A stretch of DNA of 64,000 nucleotides, from positions 124,001 through 188,000 of the forward strand of contig JBQKKG010000001.1 of the NCBI GenBank assembly GCA_052116865.1, given 5' to 3'. A program made the translations under genes and the position numbers. Source of the DNA: CAUPWF01 sp963515125 (GTDB lineage Bacteria; Bacillota; Clostridia; Lachnospirales; Lachnospiraceae). This document shows, piece after piece, positions 6,903-15,978 of the stretch (the first letter of the stretch is position 1; each line of letters starts with the position of its first letter). The notes beneath the pieces were generated by a model. It made no database searches and was not told the origin of the DNA. It worked only from the letters and a program-made list of their open reading frames with translations.

Positions 6903-7670
6903 ATGACGGATAAATTAAAATTGTATGGATTTAACAATTTAACCAAGTCGTTGAGTTTCAATATCTATGATATTTGTTATGCCAAAACGGCAAGGGAGCA
7001 GCAGGACTATATTAAATACATCAATGAACAATATAATTCAGAGCGTTTGACAGATATTTTAATGAAACTGACAGAAATGATTGGTGCTACGGTTTTAAAT
7101 ATCTCAAAGCAAGATTATGAGCCACAAGGTGCATCGGTAACTTTTTTAATAGCAGAAGAAAGTATGGTTCATAGTCGAAGTGGAGAAACCGTAGTAGCTC
7201 ATTTAGACAAAAGTCATGTGACAGTTCATACATATCCTGAGTATCATCCAGACACGTCCATTGCAACATTCCGTGTAGATATTGACGTATCTACTTGTGG
7301 GGAAGTCACACCTCTTTCCACGTTGGATTTTCTGATTGGAAGTTTTGATTCAGATATTATTACTATGGATTATAGGGTGCGTGGATTTACAAGAGATGTG
7401 TTTGGAAAGAAACTGTTTTTAGATCATAAGATGCATTCCATTCAAGATTATGTTGCAAATGAAACATTAGAAAAATATGATGCAATAGATGTAAATGTAT
7501 ACCAGTCTAATATGTTTCATACAAAAATGTTAATTAAGGATATCCGACTACAGAATTATTTATTTAATGCGGATGTATATGAGATATCTCCAAAAGCAAG
7601 GCTTCAAATAACCAATGCCTTACGTAAAGAAATGATAGAAATATTTAGTGGTACAAATGTATACGAGTAA
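6903..7670 (+). CDS. speD: S-adenosylmethionine decarboxylase proenzyme (SpeD)
   Basis: Makes decarboxylated SAM, the aminopropyl donor for spermidine. The 255-residue protein is of the larger, Escherichia coli-like class: 'GETVVAHLDKSHVTVHTYPE' holds the self-cleavage Lys103-Ser104 that yields the pyruvoyl group, followed by 'TFRVDIDVSTCG' and 'SDIITMDYRVRGFTRDV'. The C-terminal 'DVNVYQSNMFHTKM' and 'EMIEIFSGTN' also match. ATG 6903 is used because AGGAAAGGA stands before it; an upstream in-frame ATG at 6855 lacks a ribosome-binding site. First gene of the polyamine operon, 9 bases before the decarboxylase gene. Confidence 0.95.
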   Translation: MTDKLKLYGFNNLTKSLSFNIYDICYAKTAREQQDYIKYINEQYNSERLTDILMKLTEMIGATVLNISKQDYEPQGASVTFLIAEESMVHSRSGETVVAHLDKSHVTVHTYPEYHPDTSIATFRVDIDVSTCGEVTPLSTLDFLIGSFDSDIITMDYRVRGFTRDVFGKKLFLDHKMHSIQDYVANETLEKYDAIDVNVYQSNMFHTKMLIKDIRLQNYLFNADVYEISPKARLQITNALRKEMIEIFSGTNVYE

Positions 7671-7679
7671 GGAGAGGAA

Positions 7680-9134
7680 ATGATGAGAGGGCAAGAGAGA
7701 GCACCAATAATGGAAGCATTGGAAGCATTGAAAAAAAATCGCATAGTTCCCTTTGATGTACCAGGACATAAGCGGGGAAAGGGCAATAAAGCACTTGCTG
7801 ATTTTTTAGGGGAACAGTGTATGAGCATAGATGTAAATTCTATGAAATGTTTAGATAATTTGTGTCATCCCACATCGGTAATTAGAGAAGCAGAGGAATT
7901 AGCAGCAGAAGCTTTTGGTGCAGGGCATGCTTTTTTTATGGTGGGGGGTACTACTTCCGCAGTGCAGGCCATGATTTTATCTACGGTGAAGCAAGGGGAA
8001 AAAATCATAATGCCACGCAATGTACATCAAAGTGCAATCAATGCCTTGGTATTATGTGGAGCCATTCCAGTATATGTGAATCCACAAACGGATAAAAGAT
8101 TGGGTATCGCTTTAGGAATGAGAATAGAGGATGTAAAAAAGGCAATGGAAGAACATCCCGATGCGAAAGCGATTCTAATGAATAATCCAACATACTATGG
8201 AATTTGTTCGAATATGAAGAAGATAACAGATATGGCTCACGAAAGAGGAATGAAAGTGTTGGTAGATGAGGCTCATGGTACACACTTTTACTTTGGAAAA
8301 GACATGCCACTTTCGGCTATGGAAGTAGGAGCAGATCTGGCAAGCGTAAGTATGCACAAATCAGGTGGTTCCTTGACGCAAAGTTCATTTTTGCTTTGTG
8401 GAAGAAATATGAATCCACATTATGTAAGACAGATTATTAATCTAACGCAGACTACAAGTGGTTCCTATTTGTTGATGTCAAGTTTAGATATATCGAGAAA
8501 AAATCTAGCCCTTTATGGACCTGATATTTTTGAAAAGGTAAAGTCCTATGCCCAATATGCCAGAACAGAAATTAATAAAATAGGTGATTACTATGCCTAT
8601 GGCAAAGAGATTGTGAATGGAGATAGTATTTATGACTTTGATATCACGAAATTATCAGTCAATACCTTCGGGTTAGGGTTAGCGGGAATTGAAGTATACG
8701 AATTACTGCGTGATGAGTATGATATCCAGATTGAGTTTGGAGATTTGGGAAATATACTTGCCTATATATCAGTTGGGGATAAAAAAAAGAATATAGAACG
8801 TCTCATAAGTGCGTTGTCTGAGATACGAAAAGGATATAAAAAAGATGGTAGTGGAATGTTACAAAGTGAATACATTAGTCCCCAAGTAATGTTCACTCCC
8901 CAACAAGCATTTTATAGTAAGAAGAAAAGTGTGGCAATTCAAGAGTGTGTGAATCATATCTGTTGTGAATTTGTGATGTGTTATCCACCAGGTATTCCAA
9001 TTTTGGCACCGGGAGAAAAGATTACGCAAGAAATTGTGGATTACATTTGTTATGCACAGGAAAAAGGGTGTTTGATTACTGGACCAGAGGTGATGGATGC
9101 AAGTAGATTGAATGTATGGGAAGGAGAAATCTAA
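7680..9134 (+). CDS. speA: Orn/Lys/Arg decarboxylase family, probable arginine decarboxylase (SpeA)
   Basis: A 484-residue fold-I PLP enzyme of the short Gram-positive type. 'FDVPGHKRG' near the N-terminus, 'VGGTTSAVQAMI' (cofactor phosphate site), 'VDEAHGTHF' (Asp196/His199) and the Schiff-base lysine in 'SMHKSGGSLTQSS' (Lys227) are all present; the C-terminal domain has 'CYPPGIPILAPGE'. The family includes lysine and ornithine decarboxylases, but the agmatinase gene two genes downstream makes arginine to agmatine the likely reaction. ATG 7680 or the adjacent ATG 7683 both fit the GGAGAGG. The gene ends overlapping speE at TAATG. Confidence 0.9.
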   Translation: MMRGQERAPIMEALEALKKNRIVPFDVPGHKRGKGNKALADFLGEQCMSIDVNSMKCLDNLCHPTSVIREAEELAAEAFGAGHAFFMVGGTTSAVQAMILSTVKQGEKIIMPRNVHQSAINALVLCGAIPVYVNPQTDKRLGIALGMRIEDVKKAMEEHPDAKAILMNNPTYYGICSNMKKITDMAHERGMKVLVDEAHGTHFYFGKDMPLSAMEVGADLASVSMHKSGGSLTQSSFLLCGRNMNPHYVRQIINLTQTTSGSYLLMSSLDISRKNLALYGPDIFEKVKSYAQYARTEINKIGDYYAYGKEIVNGDSIYDFDITKLSVNTFGLGLAGIEVYELLRDEYDIQIEFGDLGNILAYISVGDKKKNIERLISALSEIRKGYKKDGSGMLQSEYISPQVMFTPQQAFYSKKKSVAIQECVNHICCEFVMCYPPGIPILAPGEKITQEIVDYICYAQEKGCLITGPEVMDASRLNVWEGEI

Positions 9135-9988
9135 TGGATGATATATGGTATAGCGAATATCACACTAAAGATGTGAAATTTTCGATAAAACTAGACAGAC
9201 AACTACATAGTGAAGAGAGTGAATATCAAAAAATAGGCGTATATGAATCTCCACAATTTGGTAGGTTCCTTACGTTGGATGGTGTGATGATGCTAACAGA
9301 AAAAGATGAATTTATTTATCATGAAATGTTAACGCATATTCCGATGGCAGTAAATTTACAGATACAACAGGTGCTTATTATAGGTGCTGGTGATGGAGGA
9401 ATTTTAAGGGAACTTTCTAAATATCCCAACATTGTGCATATAGATTTGGTTGAAATTGATGAAAGAGTTATTGAAGTCTGCAAAAAATATTTGCCACAAA
9501 CCGCGTGTGGATTTAACCATAAAAAGGCAACGATACATACGGAAGATGGATTGAAATTTATTCGCCACATTGAAAATAAGTATGATTTAATTATTGTTGA
9601 TTCCACAGATCCATCTGGGCCAGGTGAAGTACTATTTACAAAAGAGTTTTATGGGAATTGCTATCGAGCATTAACGGAACATGGAATCATGGTAAATCAG
9701 CAGGAAAGTCCTTTTTATGAAGAAGATGCAAATGCAATGAAAAGAGCCCATAAGAAAATTGCTTCTTGCTTTCCAATTTGTAAGGTATATCAGGCTCATA
9801 TTCCAACCTATCCATCTGGACATTGGCTCTTTGGATTTGCATCTAAGGGTCTTCACCCCTGGAAGGATTTGAAAGAAAAAGAGTGGAATCAATTGGGAAT
9901 AGAGACACAATATTATACAACGAATTTACACAAAGGCGCTTTTTATTTGCCCAAATACGTGGAGGAGATGTTAAGAGAAAATGAATAG
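9134..9988 (+). CDS. speE: Spermidine synthase (polyamine aminopropyltransferase)
   Basis: Transfers an aminopropyl group from decarboxylated SAM to putrescine. The 284-residue protein has the family pattern: N-terminal beta domain 'YHTKDVKFSIKLDRQLHSEESEYQKIGVYESPQFG', 'LDGVMMLTEKDEFIYHEMLTH', the Rossmann motif 'VLIIGAGDGGILRELSKYP' and 'DLIIVDSTDPSGPGEVLF' with the catalytic Asp. 'GFASKGLHP' ends the fold. The start is ATG 9134, whose A is the last base of the speA stop (TAATG), with AAGGAG upstream. It overlaps the next gene by 8 bases, so translation is coupled. Confidence 0.95.
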   Translation: MDDIWYSEYHTKDVKFSIKLDRQLHSEESEYQKIGVYESPQFGRFLTLDGVMMLTEKDEFIYHEMLTHIPMAVNLQIQQVLIIGAGDGGILRELSKYPNIVHIDLVEIDERVIEVCKKYLPQTACGFNHKKATIHTEDGLKFIRHIENKYDLIIVDSTDPSGPGEVLFTKEFYGNCYRALTEHGIMVNQQESPFYEEDANAMKRAHKKIASCFPICKVYQAHIPTYPSGHWLFGFASKGLHPWKDLKEKEWNQLGIETQYYTTNLHKGAFYLPKYVEEMLRENE

Positions 9989-10823
9989 AAATGTACAGAC
10001 ATTTATTGGATGTGAAGCAGAATATAAAGATGCAAAATTAGTACTATTTGGAGTACCCTATGATGGAACCACATCATTTCGTCCAGGCACAAGATTTGGC
10101 CCATCTGCTATTCGGGGTGAAAGTTTTGGAATAGAAACATATTCTCCATATTGTGAACGTGACTTATGCGAAGTAGAAGTTTTTGATGGGGGCGATTTGG
10201 AGTTGCCTTTTGGAAATGCCCAAAAAGTGTTACAGATGACCAAGGATTATACAAAACAGATTCTTCATGATGATAAAATTCCAGTTATGATTGGAGGGGA
10301 ACACCTCATTACGTTGGGGGCAGTAGAGGCTGTGTATGAAAAATATCCGGACTTACAGATGATACACTTAGATGCACATACGGATTTAAGAGATGAATAT
10401 ATGGGAGAAGTATTGACACATTCAGGGGTAATAAAGCAAATTTGGAAGCTCTTAGGAGATGGAAAAATACATCAATTTGGAATTCGAAGTGGGGAAAAAC
10501 ATGAATTTGAATTTGCAAAAAGGCATACGTGTTTGCATAAATTTGATCTCCAAGGTTTTGAAGAGACAGTTCAAAAACTAAAAGGGAAACCAGTATATGT
10601 GACGTTGGATTTAGATGTATTAGACCCATCCATATTTTGCGGAACGGGGACCCCGGAAGCAGGGGGTGTAACATTTAAAGAATTGTTAAATGGAATGTTA
10701 CAACTACATAAATTGCATGTAGTAGGGTGTGATATCACTGAATTATCTCCACATTACGACCAGAGCGGGTCATCTACAGCAGTAGCCTGTAAGCTAGTGA
10801 GAGAATTGATTTTACAATTGTAA
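9981..10823 (+). CDS. speB: Agmatinase (ureohydrolase family)
   Basis: Hydrolyses agmatine to putrescine and urea. The 280-residue protein carries the two-manganese ligand set of the arginase/agmatinase family: His in 'IGGEHLITLG', D-A-H-T-D in 'HLDAHTDLRDEY', and D-x-D in 'TLDLDVLDPS'. Early motifs 'GVPYDGTTSFRPGTRFGP' and the late 'DITELSPHYDQSGSSTAVACKL' agree with agmatinases. With the arginine decarboxylase it completes arginine to putrescine within one operon, supplying both spermidine routes encoded around it. Confidence 0.93.
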   Translation: MNRNVQTFIGCEAEYKDAKLVLFGVPYDGTTSFRPGTRFGPSAIRGESFGIETYSPYCERDLCEVEVFDGGDLELPFGNAQKVLQMTKDYTKQILHDDKIPVMIGGEHLITLGAVEAVYEKYPDLQMIHLDAHTDLRDEYMGEVLTHSGVIKQIWKLLGDGKIHQFGIRSGEKHEFEFAKRHTCLHKFDLQGFEETVQKLKGKPVYVTLDLDVLDPSIFCGTGTPEAGGVTFKELLNGMLQLHKLHVVGCDITELSPHYDQSGSSTAVACKLVRELILQL

Positions 10824-10891
10824 TAACAAAGTAGATATGAAAATGCAACATATAAAGATAAATCAATACAAAGAAAATGGAGGATATGAAA

Positions 10892-12094
10892 ATGGGTACA
10901 TGTATGATTATTGGATGTGGAGGAGTAGCATCAGTGGCAATACACAAATGTTGTCAAAATAGTGAGGTATTTGAAGAACTGATTATTGCTAGTAGAACAA
11001 AATCAAAATGCGATGAGTTAAAGTCAAAATTAGAAGGTACAACAAGAACAAAAATTCACACAGCTCAGGTAGATGCAGATAACGTAGCAGAATTAGTAGC
11101 ACTGATCAACCAATATAAGCCGGACGTAGTACTAAATCTAGCATTGCCATATCAAGATTTGACGATTATGGACGCATGTTTAGAAACAAAGACACACTAC
11201 ATTGATACTGCCAACTATGAGCCACTCGATAATGCAAAGTTTGAATATAAATGGCAATGGGAATACAAAGAAAGATTTGAAAAAGCAGGAATATGTGCAG
11301 TGTTAGGAAGTGGATTTGATCCAGGTGTCACGGGTGTGTTCTCAGCTTACGCTCAAAAACATCATTTTGATGAAATTCATTACTTGGATATTTTAGATTG
11401 TAATGGTGGGGATCATGGATATCCATTTGCTACAAACTTTAACCCAGAAATCAATATCCGTGAAGTGGCTGCGAATGGTAGTTATTGGGAAAATGGAGAA
11501 TGGGTGGAAACAAAACCTATGGAAATCAAACGTGAGTATGACTTTAAAGAAGTCGGAAAGAAAGACATGTATTTATTGCACCATGAAGAGTTAGAAAGTC
11601 TTGGAATTCATTTAAATGGGATTAAGAGAATTCGTTTTTTCATGACCTTTGGACAAAGTTATCTTACACATTTACAATGTTTAGAAAATGTAGGTATGAC
11701 CTCTATTGACCCTATAATGTATGAAGGAAAAGAAATTGTTCCATTACAATTTTTAAAAGCAGTGTTACCAGATCCAGCTTCTTTAGGTCCACGTACAGTT
11801 GGCAAGACAAATATTGGATGTATTTTCCAAGGAATCAAGGATGGCCAAGCAAAAACCTATCAATTATACAATATCTGTGATCACCAAGCATGTTATAAAG
11901 AAGTAGGATCCCAAGCGATATCCTATACAACTGGTGTGCCAGCTATGATTGGTGCTATGCTTATCATGAACGGAAAGTGGAATAAACCAGGGGTATGGAA
12001 TATAGAAGAATTTGATCCAGATCCATTTATGGATGCATTAAATGAATGGGGACTTCCATGGGAAGAAGATTTTCACCCAGTATTGGTGGACTAA
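10892..12094 (+). CDS. Carboxynorspermidine/carboxyspermidine synthase (saccharopine dehydrogenase family)
   Basis: An NAD(P)H enzyme that condenses aspartate semialdehyde with putrescine (or diaminopropane) to a carboxylated polyamine. The 400-residue protein opens with the Rossmann glycine motif 'MIIGCGGVASVAIHKC' and has 'VLNLALPYQDLTIMDACLETKTHYIDTANYEP' and 'AVLGSGFDPGVTGVFSAYA', all typical of the subfamily. ATG 10892 is chosen because GGAGG lies 8 bases before it; in-frame ATGs at 10877 and 10886 are too close to or inside it. Its TAA overlaps the nspC ATG. The pairing with nspC is what separates it from lysine-pathway saccharopine enzymes. Confidence 0.9.
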   Translation: MGTCMIIGCGGVASVAIHKCCQNSEVFEELIIASRTKSKCDELKSKLEGTTRTKIHTAQVDADNVAELVALINQYKPDVVLNLALPYQDLTIMDACLETKTHYIDTANYEPLDNAKFEYKWQWEYKERFEKAGICAVLGSGFDPGVTGVFSAYAQKHHFDEIHYLDILDCNGGDHGYPFATNFNPEINIREVAANGSYWENGEWVETKPMEIKREYDFKEVGKKDMYLLHHEELESLGIHLNGIKRIRFFMTFGQSYLTHLQCLENVGMTSIDPIMYEGKEIVPLQFLKAVLPDPASLGPRTVGKTNIGCIFQGIKDGQAKTYQLYNICDHQACYKEVGSQAISYTTGVPAMIGAMLIMNGKWNKPGVWNIEEFDPDPFMDALNEWGLPWEEDFHPVLVD

Positions 12095-13224
12095 TGAAGA
12101 AGATATTTGAACAGATTAAAACTCCATGTTATATCATTGATGAGAAAAAATTGAAAGAAAATTTGAACATATTACAAGAAATTTCCGTGCAAGCAGGATG
12201 TAAAATCCTACTTGCACAAAAAGCTTTTTCGGCCTTTGCTTGCTATCCCATGATTGGGGAATACTTAGCAGGAACAACAGCAAGTGGACTTTATGAGGCA
12301 AAGCTTGGATTTGAGGAAATGGGAAAAGAGAATCATGTTTTTTCAGCAGCCTATTTAGCAGATGAGATGGAGGAGATATTTCAAATTTGTGACCATATCA
12401 TTTTTAATTCTTTTCACCAATGGAACACTTATAAAGAACAGGCTTTGAAATCTGGGAAAAGCTTTGGAATTCGCATTAATCCAGAGCATTCTACACAAGA
12501 AAATGGTATATATGACCCCTGTGCAATAGGTTCTAGACTTGGAGTGACAAAAAAGAACTTTAAGCCGGAGCTCTTAGATGGAATCGAGGGGCTTCATTTT
12601 CATACCCTATGTGAGCAAAATAGTGATGCGCTTGTGGAAACCTTACAAGTGGTAGAAGAAAAATTTGGAGTGTATTTGCCATGGATGAAATGGGTGAATT
12701 TTGGCGGTGGCCATCACATTACAAGAGCGGATTATGACAGAGAAACTTTAATAAAAGCAGTGCGCTCTTTCCGTAAAAAATATCAGGTGGAAGTATATTT
12801 AGAACCCGGAGAAGCAGTTGCTCTTAATGCAGGATACTTGGTGTCCTCAGTTTTGGATATTGTAGAAAATGGCATGGATGTTGCTATATTAGATACATCA
12901 GCAGCTTGCCATATGCCTGATGTAATCGAGATGCCTTATAGACCACCATTGTATAGAAGTGGTCCGGCAGGAGAAAAGAAGTACACATATCGTTTGGCTG
13001 GGCCCACATGTTTGTCAGGAGATATTATAGGTGATTATTCGTTTGATCAACCATTGCAACGTAGTGATAAGCTAATATTTGAAGACATGGCTATTTACTC
13101 CATGGTAAAAAATAACACGTTTAATGGAATGGCACTTCCAGATATTGCGATTTTAACAGAAGATGGTGAAATCAAGATCCAAAAGAAATTTAAATATGAA
13201 GATTTTAAAAGTAGATTGTCTTAA
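12094..13224 (+). CDS. nspC: Carboxynorspermidine decarboxylase (NspC)
   Basis: Removes the carboxyl group from carboxyspermidine or carboxynorspermidine. The 376-residue fold-III PLP enzyme has the cofactor lysine in 'ILLAQKAFSAFA', 'GIRINPEHSTQENGIYDPCAIGSRLG', 'GLHFHTLCEQN', 'WVNFGGGHHITRADYD', 'LEPGEAVALNAGYLV' and 'GPTCLSGDIIGDY'. These are diagnostic of NspC rather than diaminopimelate decarboxylase. ATG 12094 overlaps the preceding stop (TAATG). Last gene of the polyamine operon; no clear terminator follows, and an MFS relic begins about 100 bases on. Confidence 0.94.
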   Translation: MKKIFEQIKTPCYIIDEKKLKENLNILQEISVQAGCKILLAQKAFSAFACYPMIGEYLAGTTASGLYEAKLGFEEMGKENHVFSAAYLADEMEEIFQICDHIIFNSFHQWNTYKEQALKSGKSFGIRINPEHSTQENGIYDPCAIGSRLGVTKKNFKPELLDGIEGLHFHTLCEQNSDALVETLQVVEEKFGVYLPWMKWVNFGGGHHITRADYDRETLIKAVRSFRKKYQVEVYLEPGEAVALNAGYLVSSVLDIVENGMDVAILDTSAACHMPDVIEMPYRPPLYRSGPAGEKKYTYRLAGPTCLSGDIIGDYSFDQPLQRSDKLIFEDMAIYSMVKNNTFNGMALPDIAILTEDGEIKIQKKFKYEDFKSRLS

Positions 13225-13325
13225 TAAATCGTTTCCTACTAATCATAGCAAGAATGATGAAAAAGTAAATTCTTGGTATTGGAGTCTTATCGTGTATATG
13301 GATACCCAAGCAGGAAGTTATACAA

Positions 13326-13744
13326 GAGAAGCTATCTGTTTTTGCAGATATAAAAATAGGGGTTGATTATGCTTTTTCAGATAAATCGATAGAGAGGCTC
13401 TTGATAATCTATGGCTTGTTTGTGTTTTTTTGCGTACCAGCTGGATTTATGGCAGGATTATTGGTTAACCGTGTATATGGAGATACCTATTGGTATTTGA
13501 CTGCAGTAGAGCTTGTGGGATTTGCAGGAATGGTTATTGGTATGGAAATTGCTCGAAACTTTATCCTATATCTAATCATGATGGTGCTATATTAGGATCT
13601 ATGTATTCGGGATTTCTGCCCATTGGAATGATAGTTTTTGGTCCAATGGCAGATATTATCCCGTTGCAATGGATTATGGTAGGTTCTGGTATTGTCTTTA
13701 TGATAATGGGTACATTCGTAAGAACCAATGAAATACAATTATGA
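13326..13744 (+). pseudogene. MFS efflux transporter remnant (frameshifted C-terminal part)
   Basis: Two frames together give the end of a 12-helix MFS efflux protein. Frame one (13326 to about 13545) reads 'FADIKIGVDYAFSDKSIERLLIIYGLFVFFCVPAGFMAGLLVNRVYG' and 'VELVGFAGMVIG'. Frame two (about 13550-13744) reads 'SMYSGFLPIGMIVFGPMADIIPLQWIMVGSG'. The shift between them and the loss of the first half and of the helices normally lying between mean it is not functional. The type resembles macrolide-efflux MFS proteins. Its end touches the 3' end of the converging splB gene. Confidence 0.75.
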
Positions 13745-14740
13745 AATATAAATAATGTTCATGTTTGGAAGTTTTTTTGCAAGAGATTGTCGTAAAAAAA
13801 CTTCAGCGTTCTGTCTTACATTTTCTTTGTAACTATACTTACCACGACCTTTGCCAGTCATCAAATCACGATCAAAAATTTGTATTGCATTAGGAAAAGC
13901 ATCATGATTAATTGCAGTATGAATAAAGCTATAGGTCATTAGTATAATTTCTATAAATCCAGTGGATTTTATTTTGCTACTTAATTGGTCGGAAAGACAA
14001 TCAATTAGTTGATCGTACATTTTTTCCCAGCCAGGAATCAAAATGACTGGTGCAATCAGTAATCCTACAGGATAATTAGCATCGGCCATAGAATTGAGTG
14101 CTTGTATTCTGTCAGAAAGTGAAGAGGTTCCAAATTCCACTTTACGAATTATTTCATCAGGATTTACACTCATTCTGAATATTGTTTTGCCATTATGATT
14201 AAGATTTAATAATGGTTGAACCATGTCAAATTTTGTTGGAAAAGTCAGTTTTCCTTTCCCCTCGCGGGCAAATGTTTCAATGGTCCAAGATAGATTATCT
14301 GTAATTGCGTTTTCTAATACCAAATCACTATTGCTTCCTATCTCAAACGTTTGAGGAATAGGTGCAGAAAAATCAAATTTTAATAATCTTTGCATCATTT
14401 GGTCACGATTCACAAATAGCCTGAGATAAGAGCATTTGTTGTAATTACATACAAGATAGCAATACAGACACATGGCTCGACATCCGGATGAAGTATAAGG
14501 AACTAACCAATCAGATACTTTATGATTTTCAACATACTTATGGGTTTTTCGTATGCCTAAAATTAAATGTTGTTTCAGTATAGGAAAGTTCTTGTTTGCC
14601 GTTGCATTTAACGCTGCAATACGATTATGTGATTCTATTTCAATCCAAGGGAGTGTGTGGTATTTCTCTCTAAGAATTTGACCTAATTCATAATCCAACA
14701 CTGCTGGTTCATAATAAATGGCATCGAAATTTATTTGCAT
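13739..14740 (-). CDS. splB: Spore photoproduct lyase
   Basis: A radical-SAM enzyme that repairs the spore-specific thymine dimer during germination. The 333-residue protein has the 4Fe-4S motif C-x3-C-x2-C (CRAMCLYC) at about residue 85-92, preceded by 'WLVPYTSSG', and the family blocks 'EIGSNSDLVLENAITDN', 'FRMSVNPDEIIRKVEFGTSSLSDRIQALN' and 'PVGLLIAPVILIPGWE'. The start is set at 14740 because GGAGGTGACTAT precedes that ATG; the frame continues upstream ten codons without support. It stands alone on the minus strand and marks the organism as a spore former. Confidence 0.93.
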   Translation of the reverse strand: MQINFDAIYYEPAVLDYELGQILREKYHTLPWIEIESHNRIAALNATANKNFPILKQHLILGIRKTHKYVENHKVSDWLVPYTSSGCRAMCLYCYLVCNYNKCSYLRLFVNRDQMMQRLLKFDFSAPIPQTFEIGSNSDLVLENAITDNLSWTIETFAREGKGKLTFPTKFDMVQPLLNLNHNGKTIFRMSVNPDEIIRKVEFGTSSLSDRIQALNSMADANYPVGLLIAPVILIPGWEKMYDQLIDCLSDQLSSKIKSTGFIEIILMTYSFIHTAINHDAFPNAIQIFDRDLMTGKGRGKYSYKENVRQNAEVFLRQSLAKKLPNMNIIYIS

Positions 14741-14909
14741 ATAGTCACCTCCATTATATAAGTTGCCCAAAGTTCGAAATACTATTAGAAAGATAGATTG
14801 ATAAAAAATATCATTAATGAAGGTTTAATTTTAGGATAACGGTGTTATAATGTAAATAATTGGTAAAATACTTATCAACAAATAGAGCAATTAAGAAAGG
14901 ATGGGGATT

Positions 14910-15149
14910 ATGGGGCGATACTATCATTTGTCAAAAGTGATTACAGATGCGGAATCAAAAGAAATAGAAAAAGAAATGAAAGCACTTAAGGGAGTAGAAA
15001 TCGTGGAAATCACGCAAGATCATGCATACCTAAAAGTCATTGCAAGAGAGAATCAATTCTCAGAAGTAATGGGAAATGCAGTTAATATATGTAGCAAAGT
15101 TGCAAGGGGTGTAGAATTGTCTTTTGCAAAATTTGTGCTAGAATCATAG
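14910..15149 (+). CDS. Small protein with HMA-like ferredoxin fold, function unknown
   Basis: A 79-residue protein (MGRYYHLSKVITDAESKEIE..). The order of predicted strands and helices (beta at YYHLS, helix at ESKEIEKEMKAL, beta-hairpin at VEIVEIT..AYLKVIA, helix at SEVMGNAVNICSKV, end beta) looks like a heavy-metal-associated-type fold, but the metal-binding CxxC is absent. I do not recognise a named family. GAAAGG upstream and codon use like that of its neighbours suggest a real gene. It stands alone between splB and the tetR of the efflux unit. Confidence 0.6.
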   Translation: MGRYYHLSKVITDAESKEIEKEMKALKGVEIVEITQDHAYLKVIARENQFSEVMGNAVNICSKVARGVELSFAKFVLES

Positions 15150-15246
15150 GAAAAAGGCAAAAGATATCGAAAATAATGAAGTTTTGTTTTGTTATTTGTT
15201 CTACATTATGTAATAATGAAACAAGAATCTTATTGGAGGTAGTGGT

Positions 15247-15858
15247 TTGAAAAATGAAAAGGAAACAAAAAGAAAGTTGCTTGATAGTGCAAAAAAGGAA
15301 TTCCTTGAGAAGGGATACATGCAGGCATCTCTTCGAAGTATCTGCAAGAATGCTGGGGTAACTACAGGTGCATTGTATTTTTTCTTTCAGGATAAGGAAG
15401 ATTTATTTGCTTCGCTTGTCGAGGAACCACTGGGAAAATTGTATGAAGTTATGGCTGAACATTATAAAGAAGAGCGAGAACAAGCAGAGAAAGGCTTGAC
15501 ATCGAAAGAAGATTTTTCGGGTGATTTAGAAGCTGCAAGGATGATTATCCATTATATGTATCAGTATTATGAAGAGTTTCAGCTTGTATTGACGAAGAGT
15601 CAAGGATCAAAATTTGAACAAAGTATAGACTATTTTGTAAATATTACAGAAAAGCATTATCGATATTTTGCAGATGTGGTTTCTAAAAGGAAGAGGATAG
15701 AACCCGTGAGTGATTACATGATTCATTGGATTGCTCATATGCATATAGATCTGTTTGTTCATCTTCTGACGCATGAAAAATCAGAGGAAGCAGCAATGAA
15801 GTATATGAAATCTATCATTCAATATCTATTTTCTGGATGGAATGGATTGGTTCAGTAA
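15247..15858 (+). CDS. TetR/AcrR family regulator of the adjacent ABC unit
   Basis: A 203-residue regulator with a TetR helix-turn-helix at residues about 8-52 (SAKKEFLEKGYMQASLRSICKNAGVTTGALYFFF) and a helical C-terminal domain. It starts at TTG 15247 with GGAGG nine bases upstream; no ATG fits. It precedes an ABC ATPase and an FtsX-type permease on the same strand, 120 bases away, and probably controls them. The ligand is unknown. Confidence 0.88.
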   Translation: MKNEKETKRKLLDSAKKEFLEKGYMQASLRSICKNAGVTTGALYFFFQDKEDLFASLVEEPLGKLYEVMAEHYKEEREQAEKGLTSKEDFSGDLEAARMIIHYMYQYYEEFQLVLTKSQGSKFEQSIDYFVNITEKHYRYFADVVSKRKRIEPVSDYMIHWIAHMHIDLFVHLLTHEKSEEAAMKYMKSIIQYLFSGWNGLVQ

Positions 15859-15978
15859 AAAAGTGGTATGTATTTTAGAAAATACGTATCACTTAAAAAA
15901 TATTAAAAACATAACGCTGTTATCTTAAAAACGATTCATTTGAAAAAAAGAATAAAAGATGAAAAAGGAGAACGGATA

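Noticed and set aside
13401..13744. Two small membrane proteins as independent genes
   Set aside because: Both frames are parts of one MFS transporter split by a shift, without ribosome-binding sites.
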